A stretch of 64,000 nt of DNA, taken from assembly GCA_027484145.1 (NCBI GenBank), contig JAIXUH010000012.1:360765-424764 (forward strand), read 5' to 3'. Numbering within the stretch: the first letter of the stretch is position 1; each line of letters opens with the position of its first letter. Below are positions 49,757 through 58,717 of this stretch, piece by piece. The notes beneath the pieces were generated by a model. The model was not told the DNA's origin. It ran no database searches and saw nothing but the letters and a program-made list of their open reading frames with translations. This DNA is from Rhodobacter sp. (lineage in GTDB: Bacteria; Pseudomonadota; Alphaproteobacteria; Rhodobacterales; Rhodobacteraceae). The position numbers and the translations under genes were made by a program.

Positions 49757-49786
49757 TTTCACCTCATTGTGAAAATCCGCTATACT
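49757..49786 (+). promoter_or_regulatory. Promoter with overlapping dyad upstream of DUF484-xerC
   Basis: TTTCAC (49757-49762) and TATACT (49781-49786) are spaced 18 bp. The -35 box is also the left half of a perfect TTTCAC-N6-GTGAAA dyad ending at 49774. This suggests a repressor site placed over the promoter. Confidence 0.5.
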
Positions 49787-49824
49787 GCCCGGCAAATCAC
49801 CAAGAAAAGCCGGGCAGACTTTAC

Positions 49825-50517
49825 ATGATCGAACAAGACGTGCGTGACCGCATCATCGCGGCGCCAGAACGTATTCTGGAAGACCGCGATGTGATGGCCG
49901 CGCTGATCGGGGCGAATGAACGCGCCATGGGCTCCAATATCGTGGACCTGCGCGGCATCGCGATGGAACGCCTTGAAAACCGGCTGGACCGTCTGGAAGA
50001 CACCCACCGCACCGTGATTGCCGCCGCCTATGAAAATCTGGCAGGCACCAATCAGGTGCACCGCGCCATCCTGCAGATGCTGGACCCCCTGAGTTTTGAG
50101 GATTTCCTGAAAACCCTTGCGGGCGAGGTGGCCGCCACCCTGCGCGTCGATTGCATCCGCCTTGTGCTGGAATCGGTGCAAAGCGCCGAAGACCCGGCCC
50201 TGCGCCGCCTTGGCGATGTGCTGTTCGTGGCCGAGGCAGGCTTTGTCGGTGAATACCTGACGGGCGGGCGCAACATTCCGCTGCGCCCCGTCATCCTGCG
50301 CCAGACCATCCCCACGTCTGACGCCATCTATGGCGACCGCGCGGGCTGGATTCGCTCTGAGGCGCTGATGAAGCTTGATTTCGGCAAGGGCCGTCTGCCC
50401 GGCCTTCTGGTCATGGGCGCCGAAGACCCGCACCAGTTCAAACCCACCCACGGCACCGACCTTCTGGCCTTTTTCGCGGGCGTGTTCGAACGGACCATGC
50501 GCCGCTGGCTGTCGTGA
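49825..50517 (+). CDS. DUF484 family protein
   Basis: 230 residues. A DUF484 opening (ERILEDRDVMAALIGANE) and a coiled segment (GIAMERLENRLDRLEDTHRTVI) lead to a GAF-like domain with VDCIRLVLES, FVGEYLTGGRNIPLRPVILRQ and GLLVMGAEDPHQF. The function is unknown. The family is typically encoded before xerC, as here, where its stop overlaps the xerC GTG start (GTGA). Confidence 0.9.
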   Translation: MIEQDVRDRIIAAPERILEDRDVMAALIGANERAMGSNIVDLRGIAMERLENRLDRLEDTHRTVIAAAYENLAGTNQVHRAILQMLDPLSFEDFLKTLAGEVAATLRVDCIRLVLESVQSAEDPALRRLGDVLFVAEAGFVGEYLTGGRNIPLRPVILRQTIPTSDAIYGDRAGWIRSEALMKLDFGKGRLPGLLVMGAEDPHQFKPTHGTDLLAFFAGVFERTMRRWLS

Positions 50518-51434
50518 CGGCCATCTCCCCACAGGTGCGCGACGCGCTGGAGCAATGGTCGCGCCAGCTTTCCGCCCTGCATGGCGCGGCGGCCAATACC
50601 GTCACCGCCTATCTGCGCGACGTGACGGGTTATCTGCACTTTCTGGCCCTTCATCGCGGCGGGACCGAAGGTCTGGCCGCCCTTGCCACCTTGCCGCAAT
50701 CCGACCTGCGCGCGTGGATGGCGCAGGAACGCGCGCGTGGCGTCTCGGCCCGGTCGCTGGCGCGCGAATTGTCGGCGGTTAAGAACTTCACCACATGGGT
50801 GGCCGACCGCGCCGGAGCCGACGCCACCACGATCCTGTCCGCCCGCTCGCCCAAGTTCAAACGCAAACTGCCGCGCCCCCTGTCGGTCGAAGGGGCACAA
50901 GACATGATCGCGGGCGTCGCCGATCAGGCGCGTGAGGATTGGATCGCAGCCCGCGACAGCGCCGTCGTTACCGTGCTTTACGGCTGCGGGTTGCGAATCT
51001 CCGAAGCGCTCGCCCTCACCGGGGCCGACCACCCGCTGCCCGAGGTGCTGCGCATCAAGGGCAAGGGCGGCAAGACCCGGCTTGTGCCCGTGCTGCCCGC
51101 CGCGCGCGAGGCTGTCGCGCACTATGTGCGGCTGTGCCCGTATGACCTGACCGCAGACGCGCCCCTGTTTCGCGGCGCGCGCGGCGGTGCGCTCAACCCA
51201 CGGCTGATTGCGCTGGTCATGGAAAAGACCCGCATGCAACTTGGCCTGCCCGCCACCGCCACGCCCCACGCGATGCGCCACAGCTTTGCCACCCACCTTT
51301 TGTCGGCCGGGGGAGATCTGCGGTCCATTCAGGAACTTCTGGGCCATGCCTCCTTGTCCACCACGCAGGCTTACACGGCTGTCGATGCCGCCCGCCTGAT
51401 GGAAGTATACGAAAAGGCCCACCCACGCGCCTGA
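50514..51434 (+). CDS. xerC: Tyrosine recombinase XerC
   Basis: 306 residues. The SAM-like N-terminal core-binding domain comes first. The catalytic residues are Arg161 (CGLRISEAL), Lys187 (GKGGKTRL), His252 and Arg255 (PHAMRHSFATHLL), His278 (LLGHASL) and Tyr287 (TTQAYT). It resolves chromosome dimers at dif with XerD. The start is GTG at 50514 and overlaps the DUF484 stop by 4 nt, so the two are coupled. It is followed 39 bp later by pcs. Confidence 0.95.
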   Translation: MTAISPQVRDALEQWSRQLSALHGAAANTVTAYLRDVTGYLHFLALHRGGTEGLAALATLPQSDLRAWMAQERARGVSARSLARELSAVKNFTTWVADRAGADATTILSARSPKFKRKLPRPLSVEGAQDMIAGVADQAREDWIAARDSAVVTVLYGCGLRISEALALTGADHPLPEVLRIKGKGGKTRLVPVLPAAREAVAHYVRLCPYDLTADAPLFRGARGGALNPRLIALVMEKTRMQLGLPATATPHAMRHSFATHLLSAGGDLRSIQELLGHASLSTTQAYTAVDAARLMEVYEKAHPRA

Positions 51435-51473
51435 ACGGTTGCACGGGCGCAAAGTTTGGGCCATCAAGCCGAT

Positions 51474-52175
51474 ATGCAGCCACGTTACAAAGCCCTCTCC
51501 GTTCACCTTCTGACTGCCACCGGCGCCGTCCTGTCGATGCTGGCCATGCTGGCCGCGGTCGAGGGGTTGTGGAGCATGATGTTCCTGTGGCTGGTGCTGG
51601 CCCTCATCGTCGATGGCATCGATGGCCCGCTGGCGCGGCGCTATGATGTCTCGACCAACTGGCCCACCTATGATGGCGTCCTGCTGGACCTGATCATCGA
51701 CTATCTGACCTATGTTTTTATCCCGGCCTACGCGCTGTTCAAATCGGGCCTCTTGCCGGGGTGGACGGGCTGGATCGCGATCATCGTCATCGTCTATGGC
51801 TCGGTCATCTATTTCGCCGACACCCGGATGAAAACAAAAGACAAAAGCTTTGCCGGCTTTCCCGCCTGCTGGAACATGGTCGTGTTGGTGCTGTTCGCCA
51901 CCGAACCGCCCCGCATCCTTATACTGGCCATCGTGATTCTGCTGACCGTGGCAATGTTCACCAACCTGAAGTTCATCCACCCCGTCCGCACCGAACGCTG
52001 GCGCAACATCTCGCTGCCCGTCTCGCTGTTCTGGGTGGTCTGCGCCGGATGGGCCGCCATGCACAACTTTGCACCGGGCAGCTGGTCGCATCTGGGCCTT
52101 GGGCTGGCCTCGACTTACCTGCTCTTGGCGGGAATCGCCCAGCAAATGTTCCCGCAGCGGCCCGGCGGCCTCTAA
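51474..52175 (+). CDS. pcs: Phosphatidylcholine synthase
   Basis: 233 residues with about eight membrane helices. The CDP-alcohol phosphotransferase motif is DGIDGPLARR (from Asp47) and YDGVLLDLIIDYLTY (through Asp76), with the extra YVFIPAYALF that marks Pcs rather than PgsA or PssA. It condenses choline with CDP-diacylglycerol to make phosphatidylcholine in one step, the route of alphaproteobacteria that use host or environmental choline. An in-frame start 18 nt upstream is possible. Its end overlaps the convergent EamA gene by 4 nt. Confidence 0.9.
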   Translation: MQPRYKALSVHLLTATGAVLSMLAMLAAVEGLWSMMFLWLVLALIVDGIDGPLARRYDVSTNWPTYDGVLLDLIIDYLTYVFIPAYALFKSGLLPGWTGWIAIIVIVYGSVIYFADTRMKTKDKSFAGFPACWNMVVLVLFATEPPRILILAIVILLTVAMFTNLKFIHPVRTERWRNISLPVSLFWVVCAGWAAMHNFAPGSWSHLGLGLASTYLLLAGIAQQMFPQRPGGL

Positions 52176-53008
52176 AGCCGCGTCAGCAGCACGCCCGCCA
52201 CAATCACCAGCGCGGCCACGGCCTTTTCGCCCGTCATCCGCTCGCCAAAGGCCAGCCAGCCGATCAGCACCGCAAACAGGATCGACGTTTCGCGCAACGC
52301 TGCCACCACGGCAATCGGCGCCTTGGTCATCGCCCAGATCGACACCGCATAAGCCCCGTATGACGCAACCGAGGCGACCGCCCCCAACCGCCAAGCCCGC
52401 CCATCACGCGGCACCACGGCAAACCCGCGCAACGCCAGCATCCCGGTCGTGAAAATCGTCCCGTCCGCCACGAACACCCACGCGACATAGGCCACAGGCG
52501 CCCCCGAAATCCGCGCACCCATGCCATCAATCATCGTATAGGTCGCCGTCGCCATGGCCGAGCCCAGCGCGAACGGCAGCAAACGCCGGTCCTCGCCACT
52601 GGCGAATACCCCCCGCGCCATCAACAGGATGCCCGCACCCAAGACCGCAATCGCCAAATATTCATGCGGTGCCACCTGATCGGCCAGAAACGCTGCCCCC
52701 ACCAGCGCCACCACCATCGGCGCGGCCCCCCGCGCAATCGGGTAAACCCGGCTCAGATCGCCACGGTCATAGGCATAGGTCAGAAAGAACTTATAGGCGA
52801 AATGCGTGCACCCCGCCGCAATCACCCATGGCACGGCGGCCAGATCGATCGGCGGGGCAAAGGCCACCACGGCAAGGCCGATCGGCACTTCCACCACCGA
52901 CAAGATCACCATGGTCCCAACCTTGGACGTGCCAAGCTTGATCAGCGCGTTCCACAGCGCATGAAGAAAGGCCGCGCCCAGCACAGCCAGAAACACGCCA
53001 ATGGTCAA
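52172..53008 (-). CDS. EamA-family DMT permease
   Basis: 278 residues with ten helices in two EamA repeats (the second starts near residue 148). ARGAAPMVVALVGAAF and ALRETSILFAVLIGWLAFGE are the repeat signatures. The substrate is unknown. It lies between pcs (convergent) and ogt. It is about 60 bp downstream of ogt on the same strand. Confidence 0.85.
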   Translation of the reverse strand: MTIGVFLAVLGAAFLHALWNALIKLGTSKVGTMVILSVVEVPIGLAVVAFAPPIDLAAVPWVIAAGCTHFAYKFFLTYAYDRGDLSRVYPIARGAAPMVVALVGAAFLADQVAPHEYLAIAVLGAGILLMARGVFASGEDRRLLPFALGSAMATATYTMIDGMGARISGAPVAYVAWVFVADGTIFTTGMLALRGFAVVPRDGRAWRLGAVASVASYGAYAVSIWAMTKAPIAVVAALRETSILFAVLIGWLAFGERMTGEKAVAALVIVAGVLLTRL

Positions 53009-53069
53009 AGCCCTGCCCGCCGCATTCTGTTACAAAACCGTTACAGAGGCGCAGGCACCAAGGCAAGGC

Positions 53070-53531
53070 TCAGATCAAGAGCCCCGCCGCCCCTTCGTGA
53101 CGCAACAGCGCCACCTTGGTCTCCACCCCGCCGGGGGCCGAAAACCCGCCTAACCCCGCCCGACCCAACACCCGGTGGCACGGAATCAGAATCGGCACCG
53201 GATTGGCCCCGCAGGCCTGCCCTACCGCCTGCGCAGGCGCGCCCACGTCACGGGCAATCTCGCCATAGGTGCGGGTCTGGCCAAAGGGAATCGCCGCCAT
53301 CGCGCGGCGCACCCGTTCCTGCAACCCCTGCCCCCAGTCAAACGGCAGATCAAACGCCGCCAGCGACCCCGCGAAATAGGCACCCATCTGCCGCGCCGCC
53401 TCATGCAAAAGGGCCGACCCTTCGCCGGGGTCGGCCCTCCACTCCAGCCGCACGATCCGGCCGTCTTGTTCATGCAGCGTCATCGGCCCGAACGGCCCCT
53501 CCACCACAAGGCGAAGGGTGGCCCCGCTCAT
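53070..53531 (-). CDS. ogt: Methylated-DNA--protein-cysteine S-methyltransferase
   Basis: 153 residues. The active-site IPCHRVLG (Cys118) and the upstream PFGQTRTYGEIARDVGAPAQAVGQACGANP are typical. It removes alkyl groups from O6-guanine directly onto its own cysteine, so it acts once. No AdaA domain is present. Its start overlaps the ileS stop (ATGA at 53528-53531), an unusual coupling of DNA repair to an aminoacyl-tRNA synthetase gene. Confidence 0.93.
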   Translation of the reverse strand: MSGATLRLVVEGPFGPMTLHEQDGRIVRLEWRADPGEGSALLHEAARQMGAYFAGSLAAFDLPFDWGQGLQERVRRAMAAIPFGQTRTYGEIARDVGAPAQAVGQACGANPVPILIPCHRVLGRAGLGGFSAPGGVETKVALLRHEGAAGLLI

Positions 53532-56428
53532 CCCAGAACGCTGTCGCACCGCGCGCAGGTATGCGGGTGCTTGTGCGTGCCGACATCCGGCAGGATCCTC
53601 CAGCAGCGTTGGCACTTTTCGCCCTTGGCCGGTTCAAAGACCACCGCCACCTGCGGCACATCGGCCAGCGCAAAAGCCCCTTCCGGCACCGGGTTGGTCG
53701 AAAGCCAGATGCAAGAGGTGATGCACAACTCCTCAAACGTCACCGTTTCCAAAAGGGCCATCATCTCGGGCGTCACGAACACTTCTGGCGCGGCCTCCAG
53801 GCTAGAGCCGATCACCTTCGCCGTCCGCTGCACTTCCAGCGCACCCGTGACCACCCGGCGCACGTCGCGCAGGGTTTCCCATTTCGTCGCCAACGCATCA
53901 TCGCGCCACGCCTTTGGCGTTTCTGGGAAATCCAGCAGATGGACAGATGAGTCCTTGCCCGGAAAGCGTTCCAGCCAGACCTCTTCCATCGTAAAGACCA
54001 GAACCGGCGCCAGCCATGTTGCCAGCCGATGGAACAGGATATCCAGCACCGTCCGGCAGGCCCGGCGGCGCAAGGAGGTTGCGGCATCGCAGTAAAGCGC
54101 GTCCTTGCGGATGTCAAAATAGACCGCCGACAGGTCCGAAGTGCAGAAGGTAAACAGCTTCTGGAACACGCCCTGGAAGTCATACTTGGCATAGCCCTCG
54201 CGGACTTCGCCATCCAACTCGCTCAGCCGGTGCAGCACCCACCGTTCCAGTTCCGGCATCTGGTCATGTGGCAACCGCTCGGCCTCGGTGAACCCCGACA
54301 AAGCGCCGAGCAGGAACCGCATGGTGTTGCGCAGGCGGCGATAGCTGTCGGCTGTCCCTTTCAGGATTTCCTTCCCGATCCGCAGGTCCACCGTATAGTC
54401 GGCCTGCGCCACCCACAGCCGCAAGATATCGGCGCCATATTCGTCGATCACCGCCTGCGGGGCGACCGTGTTGCCCAGCGACTTGGACATTTTCATGCCC
54501 TTTTCATCCAGCGTAAAGCCGTGGGTCAGCACACCACGATAGGGCGCGCGCCCCTTGGTGCCACAGGCCTGCAGCATCGATGAATGGAACCATCCGCGGT
54601 GCTGGTCGGTGCCTTCCAAATACAGGTCAGCAATCCCGTCTGCCGCCCCATCCGCACGGTCGCGCAGCACGAAGGCGTGGGTCGAGCCAGAGTCGAACCA
54701 CACATCCAGAACGTCGAACACCTGCTCATAATCCAACGGATTCACGATGCCTTCCAGCACGCGCTCCTTGAATCCTTGCACATACCAGACATCTGCGCCC
54801 TCAGCCTCGAACGCCGCCTTGATGCGGGCGTTGACCTCGGCATTGCGCAGCAGGAAGTCCGGCGCATCCGGCCGCGCCCCCTTTTTCACGAAAGCGGTCA
54901 GCGGCACGCCCCATGCCCGCTGGCGCGACAGCACCCAATCGGGCCGCGCTTCGATCATCGAATGCAACCGGTTGCGGCCCGTCGCCGGGGTCCATTCCAC
55001 CAGTTGATTGATCGAATTCAGCGCCCGCGTGCGGATCGTCTGGCCATAGGTGGTCATCCCGTCATCCAGCGTCTTGTCGATGGCGACAAACCACTGCGGC
55101 GTATTGCGGAAGATCAGCGGCGCTTTGGACCGCCACGAATGCGGATAGCTGTGCTTCAGCTTGCCCTTGGCCAACAGCGCACCCGCGCCGTGCAGCGCCT
55201 TGATGTTCGACACATTGGCCGGGCCTTCCTTGCCCTCGGCGGTCAGGATCGCTTGGCCCCCAAACACCGGAAGGTCGGCACGATAGGTGCCGTCCGCCTC
55301 AACGTTATAGGTCATCGGCAGGCCGAATTTCACGCCCATCTGATAGTCGTCGTCACCATGGCTGGGGGCCGTATGCACAAACCCCGTGCCCGCATCATCG
55401 GTCACATGGTCGCCCGGCAGCAGCGGTACATCAAAGTCCCACTCGCCCTTGCCACCTTCGATGCCACGATAGGGGTGAGCCAGAACCACACCCGCCAGAT
55501 CATCCATCGTCACATCACGCAGGCGGCTAAAGCTCTCGACCTTGGCCGATTTCATCACACCTTCCGCCAAGGCATCGGCCAGCACGATCTTTTCGCCCGC
55601 CTTCGCCGTCGCCCCCTCGGCCACCGCATCCACGGCGTAAAGGCCATAAGCAACCGACGGGTTATAGGCCACTGCCCGGTTCTGCGGGATGGTCCATGGC
55701 GTGGTCGTCCAGATCACCACCGCAGCGCCATCCAACGCACCATCCTGCGGCGCAAACCGCACCCAGATCGTGTGGCTGGTGTGGTCATGATACTCCACCT
55801 CCGCCTCGGCCAGCGCGGTCTTTTCCACCGGCGACCACATCACGGGTTTTGAGCCCTGATAGAGGCTGCCGTTCATGACAAACCGCATGAACTCATCCGC
55901 GATCACAGCCTCGGCGTGGTAGTCCATGGTCAGGTAAGGCTTGTCCCATGCGCCCGTCACGCCAAGGCGCTTGAACTCCTCACGCTGGATGTCGATCCAG
56001 CCCTCGGCAAAGCGGCGGCATTCTTGACGGAAATCGACGATATCCACATCGTCCTTGTTCAACCCCTTGGCGCGGTATTGCTCTTCGATCTTCCACTCGA
56101 TCGGCAGACCGTGGCAATCCCAGCCCGGCACATAACGGGCATCGCGGCCCATCATCTGCTGGCTGCGGACCACCATGTCCTTCAGCACCTTGTTCAGCGC
56201 ATGGCCGATGTGCAGGTGCCCGTTGGCGTAAGGCGGGCCATCGTGCAGCACAAAGGGCACCCGGCCCGGCTTTTCGCGCAAGCGGTCATAGATGCCCATC
56301 TCTTGCCAGCGGGCCAGCCAGCCGGGTTCACGCTGCGGCAGGCCCGCGCGCATGGGAAATTCGGTTTCAGGCAGGAAAACGGAATCGCGATAATCGGTCG
56401 CGGCGGTGTCAGGCGTATCGGCGCACAT
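53528..56428 (-). CDS. ileS: Isoleucyl-tRNA synthetase
   Basis: 966 residues. The class I HIGH motif is at 73-76 and KMSKSLGN is present. The editing domain (CP1) is intact, and a C-terminal zinc finger has CQRCW and CARC. The length suits an alphaproteobacterial enzyme. It charges tRNA-Ile and edits valine. The ATG at 56428 (MCADTPDTAA) is chosen, with AAGGA some 11 nt upstream. It is divergent from the DUF2237 gene. It is followed, with overlap, by ogt. Confidence 0.97.
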   Translation of the reverse strand: MCADTPDTAATDYRDSVFLPETEFPMRAGLPQREPGWLARWQEMGIYDRLREKPGRVPFVLHDGPPYANGHLHIGHALNKVLKDMVVRSQQMMGRDARYVPGWDCHGLPIEWKIEEQYRAKGLNKDDVDIVDFRQECRRFAEGWIDIQREEFKRLGVTGAWDKPYLTMDYHAEAVIADEFMRFVMNGSLYQGSKPVMWSPVEKTALAEAEVEYHDHTSHTIWVRFAPQDGALDGAAVVIWTTTPWTIPQNRAVAYNPSVAYGLYAVDAVAEGATAKAGEKIVLADALAEGVMKSAKVESFSRLRDVTMDDLAGVVLAHPYRGIEGGKGEWDFDVPLLPGDHVTDDAGTGFVHTAPSHGDDDYQMGVKFGLPMTYNVEADGTYRADLPVFGGQAILTAEGKEGPANVSNIKALHGAGALLAKGKLKHSYPHSWRSKAPLIFRNTPQWFVAIDKTLDDGMTTYGQTIRTRALNSINQLVEWTPATGRNRLHSMIEARPDWVLSRQRAWGVPLTAFVKKGARPDAPDFLLRNAEVNARIKAAFEAEGADVWYVQGFKERVLEGIVNPLDYEQVFDVLDVWFDSGSTHAFVLRDRADGAADGIADLYLEGTDQHRGWFHSSMLQACGTKGRAPYRGVLTHGFTLDEKGMKMSKSLGNTVAPQAVIDEYGADILRLWVAQADYTVDLRIGKEILKGTADSYRRLRNTMRFLLGALSGFTEAERLPHDQMPELERWVLHRLSELDGEVREGYAKYDFQGVFQKLFTFCTSDLSAVYFDIRKDALYCDAATSLRRRACRTVLDILFHRLATWLAPVLVFTMEEVWLERFPGKDSSVHLLDFPETPKAWRDDALATKWETLRDVRRVVTGALEVQRTAKVIGSSLEAAPEVFVTPEMMALLETVTFEELCITSCIWLSTNPVPEGAFALADVPQVAVVFEPAKGEKCQRCWRILPDVGTHKHPHTCARCDSVLG

Positions 56429-56728
56429 TGGCGGAAATCCTTGGAAAATCTTGGGGGATGCAGGCGGCAAGCGGGCCATGTCCTGCGCGCGTGTTCTCCC
56501 GGCCGCTCTGACAGGGTCAGAACGCCGGGCGGCTAATTCGCGCTATGATCAGCATCATCCACATGGGCCGCGTTATATTGCGCCCCATGCCGCGTGTAAA
56601 CGTGCCAATCATCACGCCCGGCGCGACACCGCAGCACAACCGCCGTTTTCGCAGGACTTTCCCGCCCCCGCAGCCTAGATATGACAAAACCGCACCGCGC
56701 AGGTGCCGCATCGGCCAAGGGGGCAAGC

Positions 56729-57097
56729 ATGAAGGAACCATCCGTCAACGTTCTGGGCGGCTCGCTGGAACCCTGCTCCACCGCACCGATGACCGGGTTT
56801 TTCCGCAACGGCTGCTGCGATACCGGCCCGATGGACCGCGGCCTGCACACCGTCTGCGCCACCATGACGGCGGAATTTCTGGCCCTGTCGAAATACCTCG
56901 GCAATGACCTCTCCACTCCGCGCCCCGAGTTCGGCTTTCCCGGCCTGAAACCGGGCGACCGCTGGTGCCTCTGCGCCAGCCGCTTCTTGCAGGCGCATGA
57001 CGAAGGCGCCGCCCCCAAGGTGCGCCTTGCGGCCACGCACCAGAACACCCTGCACATCGTCCCGCTTGAGGTGTTGCAGCAGCACGCCACCGAATAG
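56729..57097 (+). CDS. DUF2237 family protein
   Basis: 122 residues. NVLGGSLEPCS, GFFRNGCCDTGPMDRGLHTVCATMT, FLALSKYLGNDLSTP and GDRWCLCASRF are the DUF2237 block with five conserved cysteines. The function is unknown, and metal or redox binding is plausible. It lies 57 bp before a truncated haemoglobin on the same strand, so it may be co-transcribed. The start at 56729 excludes an upstream extension. Confidence 0.88.
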   Translation: MKEPSVNVLGGSLEPCSTAPMTGFFRNGCCDTGPMDRGLHTVCATMTAEFLALSKYLGNDLSTPRPEFGFPGLKPGDRWCLCASRFLQAHDEGAAPKVRLAATHQNTLHIVPLEVLQQHATE

Positions 57098-57154
57098 GGG
57101 CCGCGACAACCCGCCCGCTTGCCCTGCAGCGCCTCACGCGGCACCACTGCGCCC

Positions 57155-57550
57155 ATGATCCCGCCGCGCTTTCCCATCACCGCCCCGCAGATCGACGCCG
57201 TCGTGGCCGAGTTCTATGCCTGCGTGCGCGAACACCCCGGCCTTGGCCCGGTGTTCCGCCGACACGTCACCGACTGGCCCATGCATGAGGCCAAGATTGC
57301 CCGCTTCTGGCGCAACGCGATCCTGTTTGAACGCGATTATGACGGCAACCCGATGGCGGTACACATGGCCGCAGGCGACGTGCGCGCGCCGATGTTCGAT
57401 GTCTGGCTTGGTCTGTTCGGATCGGTCCTGAACCGGATGCTGCCCCCCGACACCGCCGCCGCATGGTCAGCCCTTGCCCAACGCATCGGGCGCGGCATGC
57501 GCATCGCGATCCAAGACCGCGATCAGCCTTCGGTGCCGAACCTGACCTGA
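57155..57550 (+). CDS. Group III truncated haemoglobin
   Basis: 131 residues, globin 2-on-2 fold. FYACVREHPGLGPVF, WPMHEAKIARFW and NPMAVHMAAGD with the proximal His near 70 and FDVWLGLF are the group III pattern (lacking the Gly-Gly motifs of groups I and II). It is thought to handle NO, O2 or reactive species at the membrane. It follows the DUF2237 gene. The start at 57155 is chosen over an in-frame ATG 36 nt upstream. Confidence 0.88.
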   Translation: MIPPRFPITAPQIDAVVAEFYACVREHPGLGPVFRRHVTDWPMHEAKIARFWRNAILFERDYDGNPMAVHMAAGDVRAPMFDVWLGLFGSVLNRMLPPDTAAAWSALAQRIGRGMRIAIQDRDQPSVPNLT

Positions 57551-57559
57551 AAGCCCTGC

Positions 57560-58081
57560 TCAGGCCGCATCCTTGGGCACCGCCACAGGCCGCAACACCC
57601 CATCGTCACGCATCAGGTCATCAATGAACAGGCTCAGCAACTGTGGCCGCCCGCTGACCCCCGCCTTGCGGTAAATCGCATTGGTCTGCGCCTTGACCGT
57701 GCCTTCGCTGGTGGCGCGCACGCTGGCAATCTCGGCCGTCGACAACCCCTTGATGGCAAACAGCGCCACATCCCGCTCGGCCGGGGTCAGCCCCCATTCG
57801 CCAAACCGCTCATCCAGCAGCGCCATGAACGCCCCCGAGGCCCTCCGCAACCGCTCTTCGGCCAGATTGCGCTCGCGGAAACTGCGCCGCAACAACAGCG
57901 CCCCCAGTACCAGCCCCAGCACCAGCCCGATCGACGCGCCAATCTCCAGAAACTCGCGCACCTCCCATGACAGGGGCACCGACCGCAAACCCAGAACCGA
58001 AGACAGAATGTCCGACACAAAGAAAAACGCGCACACAGCCTGCACCAGAAACACGGCAATAAGGGTGATGCGCCGCTTCAC
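57560..58081 (-). CDS. Membrane-anchored LuxR-type regulator
   Basis: 173 residues. Two helices (about 7-28 and 47-66) flank a short periplasmic loop. A coiled-coil stalk (RRSFRERNLAEERLRRASGAF) follows. The LuxR C-terminal HTH has LTPAERDVALFAIKGLSTAEIASVRATSEGTVKAQTNAIYRKAGVSGR (about 100-148). It has no receiver or sensor domain, so DNA binding may be controlled through the membrane part. It is the last of three same-strand genes and lies 21 bp after the acidic-tail protein. It probably controls this unit (inference). Confidence 0.85.
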   Translation of the reverse strand: MKRRITLIAVFLVQAVCAFFFVSDILSSVLGLRSVPLSWEVREFLEIGASIGLVLGLVLGALLLRRSFRERNLAEERLRRASGAFMALLDERFGEWGLTPAERDVALFAIKGLSTAEIASVRATSEGTVKAQTNAIYRKAGVSGRPQLLSLFIDDLMRDDGVLRPVAVPKDAA

Positions 58082-58102
58082 AGACTGCGGCCCCCCGGGT
58101 GA

Positions 58103-58609
58103 TCAGTCATCTTCGCCGTCATCACCACCGCCGCCGTTGCTGCCCGACCCCGAGTTGTCGCGGCCCGAGTCATCTCCGCCGGACTCATCCTTGCCCGAGT
58201 CGTCTTCGTCCGAGTCATCCTTGCCAGAATCGTCATCACCCGAGTCGTCGTTGCCCGAGTCATCCTGACCATCGTCCGATCCGTCGTCCCCGTCATCGCC
58301 ACCTGAACCACGCCCGCCGCTGCTGTCGTCGCGCACAAGCCCGCCACCCGCCGCACTTCCGCCCGCCGCCGCAATCCACAAATCGCGCAAAATCTCGCCC
58401 GTGCGCGGGTTCAGAATGATCTCGCGCTGCCCATCCTGACCCGCCGCCAGAATCCGCGTCCGCCCCAGCAGGGTACGCTCGACACTGACCCGATTGAACC
58501 CCTGCTCGCGCAACTGCGCCACAACGCTGTCGGCAAAACTTTGCGAAAACGCCGGGGCCGCCGCCAGCAGGCCCAGCAGTGAACCGACCATCATCCATCG
58601 ACGTTGCAT
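58103..58609 (-). CDS. Secreted protein with PepSY-like head and Asp/Ser/Gly-rich tail (paralogue A)
   Basis: 168 residues. A signal peptide ends near PAFSQ (about residue 22). The head (about 23-75) reads VVAQLREQGFNRVSVERTLL...EIILNPRTGEIL. It aligns by eye with the neighbour (VV-x2-L-x2-QG-x-x-RV-x-V ... EII-x3-x-G-x-(I/V)L), as in PepSY-type small domains. The last 75 residues are a low-complexity DDSG/DDGS tail, strongly acidic, with no RTX GGxGxD pattern. It is likely exported. Function unknown; cation binding or electrostatic roles are possible. Confidence 0.75.
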   Translation of the reverse strand: MQRRWMMVGSLLGLLAAAPAFSQSFADSVVAQLREQGFNRVSVERTLLGRTRILAAGQDGQREIILNPRTGEILRDLWIAAAGGSAAGGGLVRDDSSGGRGSGGDDGDDGSDDGQDDSGNDDSGDDDSGKDDSDEDDSGKDESGGDDSGRDNSGSGSNGGGGDDGEDD

Positions 58610-58667
58610 GTCATGTCCCACTTGCCTTGCCGGATCAGGCCGGTTCCCAACATCTTACCGCGTGGCA

Positions 58668-58694
58668 GGATGCCCCGGCAAGGCCGGGACATCC
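58668..58694 (-). terminator. Hairpin between the two acidic-tail genes
   Basis: A 12-bp stem with one mismatch around an AAG loop, at 58668-58694 in the 108-bp gap between the paralogues. No T-run follows on either strand, so it may attenuate or stabilise rather than terminate. Confidence 0.4.
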
Positions 58695-58717
58695 CTTGGT
58701 GCAAAACGCCGAAACGA

